A program made the translations under genes and the position numbers. A model generated the notes under the pieces. It saw only the letters and a list, made by a program, of their open reading frames with translations. It had not been told where the DNA came from and did no database searches. DNA of 64,000 bases from Actinostola sp. cb2023 (Eukaryota; Cnidaria; Anthozoa; Actiniaria; Actinostolidae), in contig JAUJYZ010000245.1 in the NCBI GenBank assembly GCA_033675265.1, forward strand, positions 464,001 to 528,000, given 5' to 3'. Positions 23,121 through 34,510 of this stretch are shown here, one piece after another (within the stretch, counting starts at the first letter, position 1; every line of letters begins with the position of its first letter).

Positions 23121-24170
23121 TGGCCTTTGAACTAACACTTGTCCAGTTATTAAAAATCAATTAATTGTCAAATCGCCACTTGCGAAACGAGTAGGGGATT
23201 GGGGCGAGTTTGGACTCGCAAAGGCTCTTGGGGCTGTTATAGGAGACGTCGTCTCAGCCATTTTGTTGAAGATCTTCCAAGGGATGCAAAAAAATTGTTC
23301 AATATTCTCGCGGTAGTTCGAGATAACCGAGATAATTTTACAAGAAAATAGAATGATGGGTTATTGTTCTAGTTCGAGGTCTCATTTCGGAAGCCAAAAT
23401 ATGTCGAATTTAATAGGATATTTTTGTATATAAGTAACGGTCAGGACCTCAATACTCCTGTAATTGTCAATTGGTAATTTGGTTCTGGATTTCATATCGT
23501 TTTTTTTTGTTGATCTTTGTATGTGAATCTTGCGTAAAAATAATTCTAAAAACCAGATAACGAAAACTTATACATTAACAATATTTTTTAAATGTATATA
23601 TTTTGGAAGAGTTAGATCTTATAACTGATGAATAACATTTAATAACATTTAATGGCGATAGAAATAAAGATTTTATTAAAAAACTACAACCCAATCGATG
23701 GTAAATAAATGCTTGTCTTTCTTCGCCAAAAATCTCTACAAATCAGCAACCAAAAGTACCGTCAACACAGTCGTTGTTGGGAGCCCTGTGGTGTGCGATA
23801 GGCCATGGTGTATCCTTGTCTTTTACTAATTATATGCTAGTGATTAGTTTACGACTGTTTACGGCCTTTCTGTACGTTCGTTGTTGTTTTCCTCAAACCT
23901 GCTTGGGGACTGGGACTGAGTTCAGAGAGGAATGGATGAGCTCTACTTTGGATTTCAAGAAAGTCACGTGGTTTAGATGGGTCACGTGACTGGGATCAAG
24001 CTTCTGAAAGGAAGGTATGAAAAGAAGGTAAAACTTCGCTCAAATTCAGTTTTCTTTCACAGCTTACCGACCTCAGAACCCGTGGCCAATGTCTTGAAGA
24101 TCGATTTTAACATTATCCTTTGCGCGCAAGAAAGTTTTGACAACGTCAAAATGCCGTTCGAGTGGTGAAG
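23121..24170 (+). other. 3' flank of the ankyrin-HECT gene; no second gene seen
   Basis: Sequence after the stop codon is AT-rich. AATAAA at 23663-23668 is a plausible polyadenylation signal, giving a 3' untranslated region of about 560 bases. Open frames at 23774-24168 lack recognisable similarity. Confidence 0.4.
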
Positions 24171-24178
24171 CTGTTACC

Positions 24179-24414
24179 ACAGGCAACCCAAGCTCTTATT
24201 TAGTAGTTTTTAGTAATTTGTTTAAATTGCTTAAAAGAGTGAGAATTTGATTGAAATAAACATACCATTTCTTCAGAAGTCGTATTTAAGTGAGATAGGA
24301 GAGCCCAGGATAGGAAAAAACGCTCAAATCACCAAATAAACGACTAAATACGACTTCTGAAGAAATGGTATGTTTATTTCAACAACAAAAAAATAAGAGC
24401 TTGGGTTGCCTGTG
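24179..24414. mobile_element. hAT-like MITE with 8 bp target duplication
   Basis: CTGTTACC flanks both sides (24171-24178 and 24415-24422). The ends ACAGGCAACCCAAGCTCTTA and TAAGAGCTTGGGTTGCCTGT are inverted. A second inverted pair, ATACCATTTCTTCAGAAGTC against its complement at about 24350-24372, lies inside. An exact 8 bp duplication fits hAT elements. No transposase is encoded. Confidence 0.88.
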
Positions 24415-24422
24415 CTGTTACC

Positions 24423-25048
24423 TGCTTTATTTTGTAGATGCGAGAATTTCTGATTTAGGTTCGCAAAGGATCATGGTAAAATATGCAGTCGCCATCTTTT
24501 CTGAACAGTGGCATTGACGGTGGCTTTATATAAATTCGCAGGAAAGTGTTATGACATGTCGTTAGTTATTACAAAGAAAAGTCTATTACTCATAACCCAG
24601 TTACGTTCAACCAATATAGTTTCCATGACAACGCGAATGATACACACACGTTGCTATGGAACCGAAAGGTCGTCAATAACTTAGCTAGTGTCACGTGACT
24701 TTTTCAGTTTTCACTCAATCAACAAAAATATCAGAACTAGAAAGTTACTGGCGTCCAAACTTTGCTGACCCTAGACTAGCCGTTACCCTCCGGCACTCAA
24801 ATTCTTACAGAGAACAAAGCTTAGACTCCTGTACCTTTCGTCCTGTATATGTAATTCGCTTCACACATTTAGTAATCACGTCGTGCTCTTTCTAGTTATG
24901 TAGTCTTTTGGTCTTGGGTTTAAAAAAATTATAAAAAGTGGCACACGCTCATTTAAACTTGGGACAACATATAGTAAAAGGGCCTTGTACTGCAGCTCTC
25001 CTTGGGCCAAATCAATCAACACTATTTTATTCAAGACAACTAAGCATA
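24423..25048. other. no gene seen
   Basis: Non-repetitive AT-rich sequence with only short open frames. No splice-linked coding potential was found. Confidence 0.4.
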
Positions 25049-25763
25049 GATGCCGTAGATGGCTGTGTATGCTGTAGATGGCTGTGTATGCTGTAGATGG
25101 ATGTGTATGCTGTAGATGGCTGTGTATGCTGTAGATGGCTGTGTATGCTGTAGATGGATGTGTATGCTGTAGATGGCTGTGTATGCTGTAGATGGCTGTG
25201 TATGCTGTAGATGGATGTGTATGCTGTAGATGGATGTGTATGCTGTAGATGGCTGTGTATGCTGTAGATGACTGTGTATGTGTAGATGCTGTGTATGTGT
25301 AGATGGCTGTGTATGCTGTAGATGGCTGGGTATGTGTAGATGGCTGTGTATGCTGTGTAGATGGCTGTGTATGCTGTAGATGGCTGTGTATGCTGTAGAT
25401 GGCTGTGTATGTGTAGATGGCTGTGTATGTGTAGATGGCTGTAGATGATGTAGATGGCTGTAGATGGCTGTGTATGCTGTAGATGGCTGTGTATGCTGTA
25501 GATGGCTGTGTATGCTGTAGATGGCTGGGTATGCTGTAGATGGCTGGGTATGCTGTAGATGGCTGTGTATGCTGTAGATGGCTGTGTATGTGTAGATGGC
25601 TGTGTATGTGTAGATGGATGTGTATGCTGTAGATGGCTGTGTATGCTGTAGATGGCTGTGTAATGTGTAGATGGATGTGTATGCTGTAGATGGCTGTCAA
25701 TACGTCAATGCTGTAGATGGCTGTATATGCTGTAGGTGTATGTGTAGATGGCTGTGTATGTGT
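25049..25763. repeat. 19 bp tandem array
   Basis: Units of TGTAGATGGCTGTGTATGC with one- and two-base length variants (17-19 bp) repeat about 37 times. The array directly abuts the 18 bp satellite. The long minus-strand open frame here, rich in His, Ser, Thr and Ile, is a repeat translation. Confidence 0.95.
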
Positions 25764-28700
25764 AGAGGGTGTCCGTTCAATAGAGGATGGACGTTCGTTC
25801 AATAGAGGGTGTCCGTTCAATAGAGGGTGTCCGTTCAAAACAGGGTGTCCGTTCAATAGAGGGTGTCCGTTCAATACAGGGTGTCCGTTCAATAGAGGGT
25901 GTCCGTTCAATAGAGGGTGCCCGGTTAATAGAGGGTGCCCGGTTAATAGAGGGTGTCCGTTCAATAGAGTGGGTGTCCGGTCAATAGAGGAGTGTCCGTT
26001 CAATAGAGGGTGTCCGTTCTTTTTGAATAGAGGGTGTCCGTTTAATAGAGGGTGTCCGTTCAATACAGGGTGTCACGGTATTTCAATAGAAAGGGATTTG
26101 AGTGTCACATTGTATTCAGAAAGGATTTGGGTGTCACGGTAGGCAATAGAGGATTGTCCGTTCAATAGAGGGTGTCCGTTCAATGAGGGTGTCCGATTAT
26201 AGAGGGTGTCCGTTCAATAGAGGGTGTCCGTTCAGAGAGGGTGTCCGTTTGAGGGTGTCCGGTCAATAGAGGCGCTTTGTCCGTTCAATAGAGGGTGTCC
26301 GGTCAATAGAGGGTCAATACGGTTGTTCAATATTGGTCAATAGAGGAAGCCATTTGAGTGTCAATAGAGGGTGTCCGTTCAATAGAGGGTGTCCGTGTCA
26401 ATAGAGGGTGTCCGTTCAATAGAGGGTGTGAGTTCAATAGAGGGTGTCCGTTCAATAGAAGTCCATTTGAGTGTCCGTTCAATAGAGGGTGTCCGTTCAG
26501 ATAGGAGCCATTTGTGTCCGGTATTAGAGGGTGATTGGTTCAGAAAAGGAGTGTCCGTTCAATTGTAGGGTGTCCGTTCAAAAGGAAACCAGAGTGTCGT
26601 TCAATAGTAGGGTGTCCCACCGTTCAATACAGGGTGTCAAGCTCCGTTGTAATAGAGGGTGTCCGTTCAATAGAGGGTGTCCTCAATAGAGGGTGTCGCA
26701 TTCAATAGAGGGTGTCCGTTGTATAAGCGAATAGAGGGTGTCCGTTCAATATAGGGTGTCCATTTAATAGAGGTGCCCGTTCAATAGAGGGTGTCCACAG
26801 TTAATTCTGCTGTCGTTCGTTAAATAGTAGTTGGTTTAATAGAGGTGTCCGTTTAATAGAGGGTGTCCATTTAATAGAGGGTGTCCGTTCAATAGAGGGT
26901 GTCCGTTCATAGAGGGTGTCCGTTCAATAGAGGGTGTCCATTTTAATAGAGGGTGTCCGTTCAATAGAGGGTGTCCGTTCAATACAGGGTGTCCGTTCAA
27001 TAGAGGGTGTCCGTTCAATAGAGGGTGTCCGGTTAATAGAGGGTGTCCGTTCAATAGAGGGTGTTCAATAGAGGGTGTCCGTTCAATAGAGGGTGTCCGT
27101 TCAATAGAGGGTGTCCGTTTAATAGAGGGTGTCCATTTAATAGAGGGTGTCCGTTAATAGAGGTGCCCGTTCAATAGAGGGTGTCGGTTAATAGAGGGTG
27201 CCCGTTCAATAGAGGGTATCCGTTCAATAGAGGGTGTCCGTTCAATAGAGGGTGTCCGTTCAATAGAGGGTGTCCGGTTAATAGAGGGTGTCCGGTTAAT
27301 AGAGGGTGTCCGTTCAATAGAGGGTGTCCGGTCAATAGAGGGTGTCCGTTCAATAGAGGGTGTCCGTTTCAATAGAGGGTGTCCGTTTAATAGAGGGTGT
27401 CCGTTCAATAGAGGGTGTCCGTTCAATAGAGGGTGTGTCCATTTCAATAGAGGGTGTCCGGTCAATAGAGGGTGTCCGTTCAATAGAGGGTGTCCGTTCA
27501 ATAGAGGGTGTCCGTTTAATAGAGGGTGTCCGTTCAATAGAGGGTGTCCGTTCAATAGAGGGGTGTCCGTTCAATAGAGGGTGTCCCGTTCAATAGAGGG
27601 TGTCCGTTCAATAGAGGGTGTCCGTTCAATAGAGGGTGTCCGTTCAATAGAGGGTGTCCGTTTAATAGAGGGTGTCCGTTCAATAGAGGGTGTCCGGTCA
27701 ATAGAGGGTGTCCGTTCAATAGAGGGTGTCCGTTCAATAGAGGGTGTCCGTTTAATAGAGGGTGTCCGTTCAATAGAGGGTGTCCGTTCAATAGAGGGTG
27801 TCCATTATTAGAGGGTGTCCGTTCAATAGAGGGTGTCCGTTCAATAGAGGGTGTCCGTTCAATAGAGGGTGTCCGTTCAATAGAGGGTGTCCGTTCAATA
27901 CAGGGTGTCCATTTAATAGAGGGTGTCCGTTCAATAGAGGGTGTCCGTTCAATAGAGGGTGTCCATTTAATAGAGGGTGTCCGTTCAATAGAGGGTGTCC
28001 GTTCAATAGAGGGTGTCCGTTCAATAGAGGGTGTCCATTTAATAGAGGGTGTCCGTTCAATAGAGGGTGTCCATTTAATAGAGGGTGTCCATTTAATAGA
28101 GGGTGTCCGTTTAATAGAGGGTGTCCGATTAATAATAGAGGGTGTCCGTTCAATAGAGGGTGTCCGTTCAATAGAGGGTGTCCGTTCAATAGAGGGTGTC
28201 CGTTCAAATAGAGGGTGTCCGTTCAATAGAGGGTGTCCGTTCAATAGAGGGTGTCCGTTCAATAGAGGGTGTCCGTTTAATAGAGGGTGTCCATTTAATA
28301 GAGGGTGTCCGTTTAATAGAGGGTGTCCGTTCAATAGAGGGTGTCCGTTTAATAGAGGGTGTAATAGAGGGTTCAATAGAGGGTGTCCGTTTAATAGAGA
28401 GAGGGTGTCCGTTCAATAGAGGGTGTCCGTTCAATAGAGGGTGTCCGTTCAATAGAGGGTGTCCCGTTCAATAGAGGGTGTCCGTTCAATAGAGGGTGTC
28501 CGTTCAATAGAGGGTGTCCGTTTAATAGAGGGTGTCCGGTTAATAGAGGGTGTCCGGTTAATAGAGGGTGTCCGTTTAATAGAGGGGTCCGTTCAATAGA
28601 GGGTGTCCGTTCAATAGAGGGTGTCCGTTCAATAGAGGGTGTCCGTTCAATAGAGGGTGTCCGGTCCGTTCAATAGAGGGTGTCCGTTCAATAGAGGGTG

Positions 28701-28853
28701 TCCGTTCAATAGAGGGTGTCCGTTCAATAGAGGGTGTCCGTTCAATAGAGGGTGTCCGTTCAATAGAGGGTGTCCGTTAATAGAGGGTGTCCGGTTAATA
28801 GAGGGCGCCCGGTTAATAATAGCAGGTGTCCGATTAATAGAGGGTGTTTATCC
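25764..28853. repeat. 3.1 kb satellite of 18 bp unit GTGTCCGTTCAATAGAGG
   Basis: About 165 units of GTGTCCGTTCAATAGAGG, with common variants GTTTAATAGAGG, GGTTAATAGAGG and CATTTAATAGAGG. The segment 26090-26830 is more degenerate and mixed with other words such as GAAGCCATTTGAGTG. Because the unit is 18 bp (six codons), all frames tend to stay open, producing spurious proteins on both strands (for example Asn-Gly-His-Pro-Leu-Leu repeats). The unit differs at only 2 of 18 positions from the subterminal unit of the Tigger-like element at 6945-7447. Confidence 0.95.
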
Positions 28854-29062
28854 AAACAAGGGCGCTAGAACCGACGGTTTTTGTCGATATTTTCAGTCGG
28901 TCAATAGAACAATCGACCCTAAAAGGTACGGAGTCATGTTACGTAACTGACTTTTGAGTCGGAACCCTAAGGTAGAGGGGTCCAAAATAGAGGGTGTATT
29001 TTGAACCCTAAAAGGGGTGTCCGATCACCCCCTACCACTTGGGCAAAGAGGGGTGTCCCCCA

Positions 29063-29063
<1 letters not shown>

Positions 29064-29099
<36 letters not shown>
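29064..29099. repeat. 36-base C homopolymer
   Basis: An uninterrupted C run just beyond the satellite's right flank, where more AATAGAGGGTG and GGGGTGTCCGATCACCCC fragments are seen (28950-29060). The 370 bases after it hold no gene. Confidence 0.9.
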
Positions 29100-29101
<2 letters not shown>

Positions 29102-29470
29102 GGATTCTAAGGCTTCATGGCCATCTGACTGTTCTCCATAATAAACTATTCTAGCGGCAGGATAAATAAAACCTATAAATGCCAAAATTTGCTTGTCAAA
29201 TCTTAAAATGTGCATACATGCATGCTGCAAAATAGCGCTAAAAAGCATAATACTTTTTCCTGAAAATATATATCTCCAAATTAGTCCAAAGAAAACACAC
29301 TTACAATACCAGGCTATGATATGTTTATAAATTAAAAATATTGAAGGAAATTTGAAACTGAAAGTAAGATTTTCCATGACGCACTTAGTTTAGAGGGGAC
29401 CTCTAGGGCTCCCGTAAATTTACGGACGACTTCTGCACTTAAGAAATGGGCGCAAAGCGTTTGTGCCACA

Positions 29471-29800
29471 AAAATTCGCCACACCAATTATAATTTACGA
29501 AATTCTGATATTAAACTCGCACTGCCCAAGCCACGCACTAACTACCTTAAGCGAAGCTTTTCTTACAGCGGTGCTAAACTGTGGAATGACTTACCACAAA
29601 GTATCAGGTCAATCAGCTCGCTTGGTCAATTCAAGAGAGAAATTAACGGAATTTTATGATCATTTAATTCCCACACGGCAATCGGTCAAAAACAGTAACA
29701 TATGATGTAACTTATTTTTAATATTTTAGATAACCATTGTATTGTATTTCTACTGATGATTTTACCGTGTTTATAAATAAACTTTATGTATGTATGTATG
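29471..29800 (+). mobile_element. 5'-truncated LINE: reverse transcriptase C-terminal tail and 3' end
   Basis: The frame from 29471 to the TGA at 29657-29659 reads LRNSDIKLALPKPRTNYLKR then SFSYSGAKLWNDLPQSIR and ends SISSLGQFKREINGIL. This is the conserved tail found after the reverse transcriptase domain of many non-LTR elements (RTNY, SFxYxGAxLWNxLP motifs). The element ends with a short ATGT run near 29780-29803, typical of a LINE 3' terminus. Everything 5' of the tail is missing, so it is a dead truncated insertion. Confidence 0.8.
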
Positions 29801-29821
29801 TATGTGCAACACCCGTATATT

Positions 29822-29976
29822 TCGTTGCATAAACAGCACTTAAGTGGTCACTTACGATAATCGTAAGATCCAATACTTAAGTGAAACTCTTAAGTGAGCA
29901 ATTAACTCATTATTTGCAACAGTCTTAAATTACGAGTACACTTAAGTAGACTCGTAAGTTTTATGCAACCGGCCCC
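29822..29976. mobile_element. Harbinger/ISL2EU-like short inverted-repeat element
   Basis: GTTGCATAAACAGCACTTAA at the left and, inverted, GGCCGGTTGCATAAAACTTA at the right share GTTGCATAAA ends. Multiple CACTTAAGTG and CTTACGAT palindromes lie inside. Its right edge falls exactly where the adjacent nuclease coding sequence breaks off. Confidence 0.6.
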
Positions 29977-29977
29977 T

Positions 29978-30535
29978 GGTCTACATATTGGACGAACAGT
30001 TCCATCAACAAATCCAAAACAGTTTTGAAGGGCAGCTCCCTTGGCAGCTACTGCATCACTGTATACCTGGAGTGCATTCTGTGAGAGAAGTTGATGATTC
30101 CATTGGGTGAGGCGATGGCTGTGTAGGTCATAGATATAATCAATCACTTGATTACAAACCATGCTCAGCACTGGTACTGGCATCCCGAATCGAGGAAGCA
30201 TATCGCTATATCTGCATGGGTAGGATAATCGTCTGAGTAAAATGCAGAGAGCCTCCATTCCACTTGAAATGGTTCTTTGATAGCACGTAAAGGAATCTGG
30301 AATTTGTAGCACTTCGGCGAGAAGTGGAAGGTCGCATTTTCTGACTCTAAACTCAGCAAGACACTCTGCTTCGTTCATGTCATGGAGATCCAATCTTGAA
30401 CTGAAAATCATTCCACAAGAAATTGGGGTTATTTGATTGATATTCTTCGTACAACAGCAGCAGTTCTTCGTCATTCAAAATCCCGTCGTTGTGACATAAA
30501 AGAAAAAGCTCCTGAAGCTCATGAAAGGAAACCAT
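29978..30535 (-). pseudogene. truncated PIF/Harbinger nuclease (transposase) gene
   Basis: Read on the minus strand from the ATG at 30535 (MVSFHELQELFLL, then LYEEYQSNNPNFLWNDF), the frame shifts near 30410-30425. It continues as DMNEAECLAEFRVRKCDLPL, then ALCILLRRLSYPCRYSDM and CFGFVDGTVRPICRPG. This is the N-terminal half of a HARBI1/Harbinger-type DDE nuclease up to its first catalytic Asp (FVDGT). The rest of the catalytic core is missing, cut off by the short element to its left. One frameshift plus truncation makes it non-functional. Confidence 0.8.
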
Positions 30536-31620
30536 CACGGGTATTTGGTCAGTCTTCGTCGAGTGTTGCTTAAATTGTAAAGTTTCCCGCCGTGGACGAC
30601 GTTCTCGAACCAGTCCCCGCTCGGACAAGCTCGTCGTCGTCGTCTCATTCGTCGTCGATGCTTAAGGTCCCTAATGTCGTCTAGACGGTGAGGACCTAAT
30701 AGTCTCTGTTATGTGTAATTTTAGATCACTTATAGGTCCTTATAGTCCGTATGCTTTCTATTACATGGGATGATTGAAACGGAATCCAAAACTCCAAAAC
30801 TAATTTGCAGTCTAGGAGACATATCGAATAGAACTCGCTCTACAGGGAATGCAAACATATCATTCTGATGTAAACTTCTTTCATTATTTACCCCATAATA
30901 TCAGGAAATACATGGGGGGTGTTGTGACTGTATTCGAACCAATTTTTATCTTTAGAAATGCATACGTTTTTGTTTGTAAATGCTTCTGTTAGAACCGACT
31001 GATTCTGTTAGGTCCTGCATGTTACATCGGTAGTTACCTCCCCACACACTAAGTTCACGTCAAGACAAGTTTGTTTGTCTTTTTTCTTCTTCTTTTTTTC
31101 CTTTATTTATTTTTGTTAGCACTGCAGAACCTCGGCAGAAACGTTCAATTTCGGTTTCTTACTTTAACAAGAACCACGTCTTAAAAATATTTATTTAAAC
31201 AATTTCTCAGCGGGGAAGAGAGAAAAGACAAACAAGCCAAGCGTTTTAAACTATAATCAATTCAAAGACTTCTAAATATTTTTGCAATCATTCTGTTTTT
31301 AGTGGAACGTTTCTGGCTTACAGTTTGAACATTTCTCCTTGCAGGTTTAGAGATGAAAGTGAGAGACGACATCTACCGTTTCAGGTATATTATGTGACTC
31401 TTAGTTTTATCTGAAACTCTGTATAATTTTCATCTTGAAGTAACTGATTTTCCCCCGTAAAATCATGCACATATTTGCTTATTCTTTCCTTGACTATTTT
31501 GAAATATCATAAAGAAGACAGACTTTGAGTTAAGGATAATTTCTGTCCAGTTGCCGACACCAAACTACTCGACGTTCTTTGAGCAATATTTTGCTTTTTT
31601 GGGCATGACCTTACATACAA
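30536..31620. other. no gene seen
   Basis: AT-rich sequence. The first 150 bases could be degenerate upstream sequence of the Harbinger element. No exon or repeat is supported. Confidence 0.4.
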
Positions 31621-33118
31621 ACACTGTAAGACTACTGAATCACTAATTTTCAAAATAACGACAATAATTCATAGAGATATGGATTTATCAATCCAGTACT
31701 AGTACTGCAAAGGATTTAGAGATCTTTAGAACTTAGAACGAAGTGAGTTGATACACGCAGTGAAGAGATCAAAGCAGTTACGTTAGTAACACTGTAAGAC
31801 TACTGAATCACTAATTTTCAAAATAACCACAATAATTCATAGAGATATGGATTTATCAATCCAGTACTAGTACTGCAAAGGGTTTAGAGATCTTTAGAAC
31901 TTAGAACGAAGTGAGTTGATACACGCAGTGAAGAGATCAAAGCAGTTACGTTAGTAACACTGTAAGACTACTGAATCACTAATTTTCAAAATAACCACAA
32001 TAATTCATAGAGATATGGATTTATCAATCCAGTACTAGTACTGCAAAGGGTTTAGAGATCTTTAGAACTTAGAACGAAGTGAGTTGATACACGCAGTGAA
32101 GAGATCAAAGCAGTTACGTTCAGTTAGTAACACTGTAACGCTGAATCACTAATTTTCAAAATAACCACAATAATTCATAGAGCTGATATGGATTTATCAA
32201 TCCAGTACTAGTACTGCAAAGGATTTAGAGATCTTTAGAACTTAGAACGAAGTGAGTTGATACACGCAGTGAAGAGATCAAAGCAGTTACGTTAGTAACA
32301 CTGTAAGACTACTGAATCGCTAATTTTCAAAATAACCACAATAATTCATAGAGATATGGATTTATCAATCCAGTACTAGTAATGCAAAGGGCTTAGAGAT
32401 CTTTAGAACTTAGAACGAATGAGTTGATACACGCAGTGAAGAGATCAAAGCAGTTACGTTGTAAGACTACTGAATCGCTAATTTTCAAAATAACCACAAT
32501 AATTCATAGAGATATGGATTTATCAATCCAGTACTAGTACTGCAAAGGGTTTAGAGATCTTTAGACCTTAGAACGAAGTGAGTTGATACACGCAGTGAAG
32601 AGATCAAAGCAGTTACGTTAGTAACACTGTAAGACTACTGAATCGCTAATTTTCAAAATTAAATAACCACAATAATTCATAGAGATATGGATTTATCAAT
32701 CCAGTACTAGTACTGCAAAGGGTTTAGAGATCTTTAGAACTTAGAACGAAGTGAGTTGATACACGCAGTGAAGAGATCAAAGCAGTTACGTTGTAAGACT
32801 ACTGAATCGCTAATTTTCAAAATAACCACAATAATTCATAGAGATATGGATTTATCAATCCAGTACTAGTACTGCAAAGGGTTTAGAGATCTTTAGAACT
32901 TAGAACGAAGTGAGTTGATACACGCAGTGAAGAGATCAAAGCAGTTACGTTAGTAACACTGTAAGACTACTGAATCGCTAATTTTCAAAATAATCACAAT
33001 AATTCATAGAGATATGGATTTATCAATCCAGGCTAGTACTGCAAAGGGTTTAGAGGTCTTTAGAACTTAGAACGAAGTGAGTTGATACACGCAGTGAAGA
33101 GATCAAAGCAATTACGTC
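31621..33118. repeat. 168 bp tandem array, about nine copies
   Basis: Starts of ACACTGTAAGACTACTGAAT at 31621, 31789 and 31957 give a 168 bp period. Later units vary by small indels, some lacking AGTAACACT. Each unit holds CAGTACTAGTACTG, a short palindrome, and TAGAACTTAGAACG. Units are nearly identical, so the array is young or homogenised. No coding potential. Confidence 0.95.
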
Positions 33119-33753
33119 AGTTGTGAGGTTTTTACACCGAGGTAAACCCGCTTTTTGCTTTCAGTCATTGACGAGTTTCTTGCGAATGCATGACTTCTGA
33201 AACCCGGGCAATATCTAGAATCGGAATGAAATGGAAGGAATATAAATAAATAATAATAATTTATAGAGCGCTATTTACAGGACGAACTGATCAAGAGCGC
33301 TTTAAGGTGACTCCGTTATCATTCTCGGCGCACTCGTCTATGACAAACTTTGGGTCATAACTTCCTCTGCTTTTATGCAATTGCCATAAAACATTGGCAA
33401 CAATTAGAGCTATCATTCACCTATGATACAATATAATTCGATTGCACTGCAGAACATTTTTTTAAATAATATTAGAACTTGAGTAAAGTCAATGTTTTGG
33501 ATAAAATTGGATATTGCGAAAAATCTGTCCGTTTTTTTTGGATGAAAGGTTTGGAATCACTTTAGATCGACATAATTCATAACCTGAGCAAGTTTTAGCA
33601 AAATCGTTGGAGCTAAAGCACGGCCGCATGAAAACAACCAAAATTAAGCACGGAAATTAGCTCCAACGATTGCTTTCGCTCCAACGATTTTGCTAAAACT
33701 TGGTCAGGTTATGAATTATATCAATATAAAGTGATTCCAAAACTTTCATCCAA

Positions 33754-33937
33754 AAATATAATTTATTTTACGAATAGTGATATAAATTGCTTTATGCAAC
33801 TAGGCTTAATAATAAGTTAAAGTTATTGTTACTTCCGGTGTTGGCAACTTCCGTTCGTTGTGAGGGGTGGTTACCCTGGAGTCTTAGGCCTCTCGGTCGC
33901 CTCCATCTTGGAATACATCGTGGAGAAAACTTTAACC
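33754..33937 (+). repeat. split direct repeat A1 of the Ngaro-like element
   Basis: Begins ATATAATTTATTTTACGAAT and ends GTGGAGAAAACTTTAACC. An identical copy (A2) lies at about 39109-39292, sandwiched between the two B copies. Confidence 0.9.
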
Positions 33938-34059
33938 GATTACATCTGCAAAAATCTCCTTACATCGACGTTATTCCAAGAGAAAAAGTTAAGTAACTTT
34001 AGCACTAATCATCTGTGCATATAGCAATATAATCTCGGGGTGTAACTCCCAGAGAGGCG

Positions 34060-34510
34060 ATGAATCGACACCAAAAGCCACAGGCATTAGTTCTTGGTCA
34101 TTCCTTCGTGAGAAGGCTGTTTAATTTTACCATGAGAGAGTCAAATGACCGCTTTTCGTCATCGCTGGGGATCAGCCGAGCGTGTAAAGTCATTTTGCAC
34201 GGCACAGGGGGGAGAACAATCGAAAAACTTGAGCGTTGGGACAAATGAATCATTCGCTCATGGTGCCCACATATTGTTGTATTAGAAATAGGTTCTAATG
34301 ACTCATGCTACCCCGATGCCAATGCAGTATAGCCAGTTCGTTGAAAGTTTAAACGATCAACTGAGAGAGGCGCTGGAGAGGATTGAGTTTGCAAAAATTC
34401 TGGCTTCCTTCTGGACTCCGGAAGCCAAAAACTAACATTTATGTCCGTGATGGCATACATTTGAACAATTTGGGCAACAAAACCCTTTACAAAAGCTATA
34501 GAGGGGCCAT
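34060..34510 (+). pseudogene. SGNH-hydrolase-like remnant inside the Ngaro-like element
   Basis: From the ATG at 34060 the frame reads MNRHQKPQALVLGHSFVRRL, stops at a TGA (34246) and continues in the same frame with CPHIVVLEIGSNDSCYPDAN. It then shifts frame to LREALERIEFAKILASFWTP and, after more stops, DGIHLNNLGNKTLYKSYRGA. LGHSF, GSND and DGIHLN occupy the places of SGNH blocks I (Ser), III (Asn) and V (Asp...His). SGNH enzymes hydrolyse esters. Here one in-frame stop and at least one frameshift break the gene. Confidence 0.75.

Noticed and set aside
24876..28474. Long frames rich in His/Ser/Thr or in Asn-Gly-His-Pro-Leu-Leu on both strands
   Set aside because: Translations of the 19 bp and 18 bp tandem arrays, with no start context, composition or conservation signal of a gene.
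25764..28853. A CRISPR-like array of short repeats
   Set aside because: Units are contiguous 18 bp tandem repeats with no unique spacers, in a eukaryotic context.
31340..31390. Possible small exon (CTTGCAG acceptor, TTTCAGGTATAT donor)
   Set aside because: An isolated 40-base stretch with no neighbouring exon, so chance splice-like words are the simpler explanation.
33787..33996. Frame at the start of the Ngaro-like element as a coding gene
   Set aside because: Most of it lies in repeat A1, which also occurs as A2 where the frame does not continue, so it is not a conserved protein.
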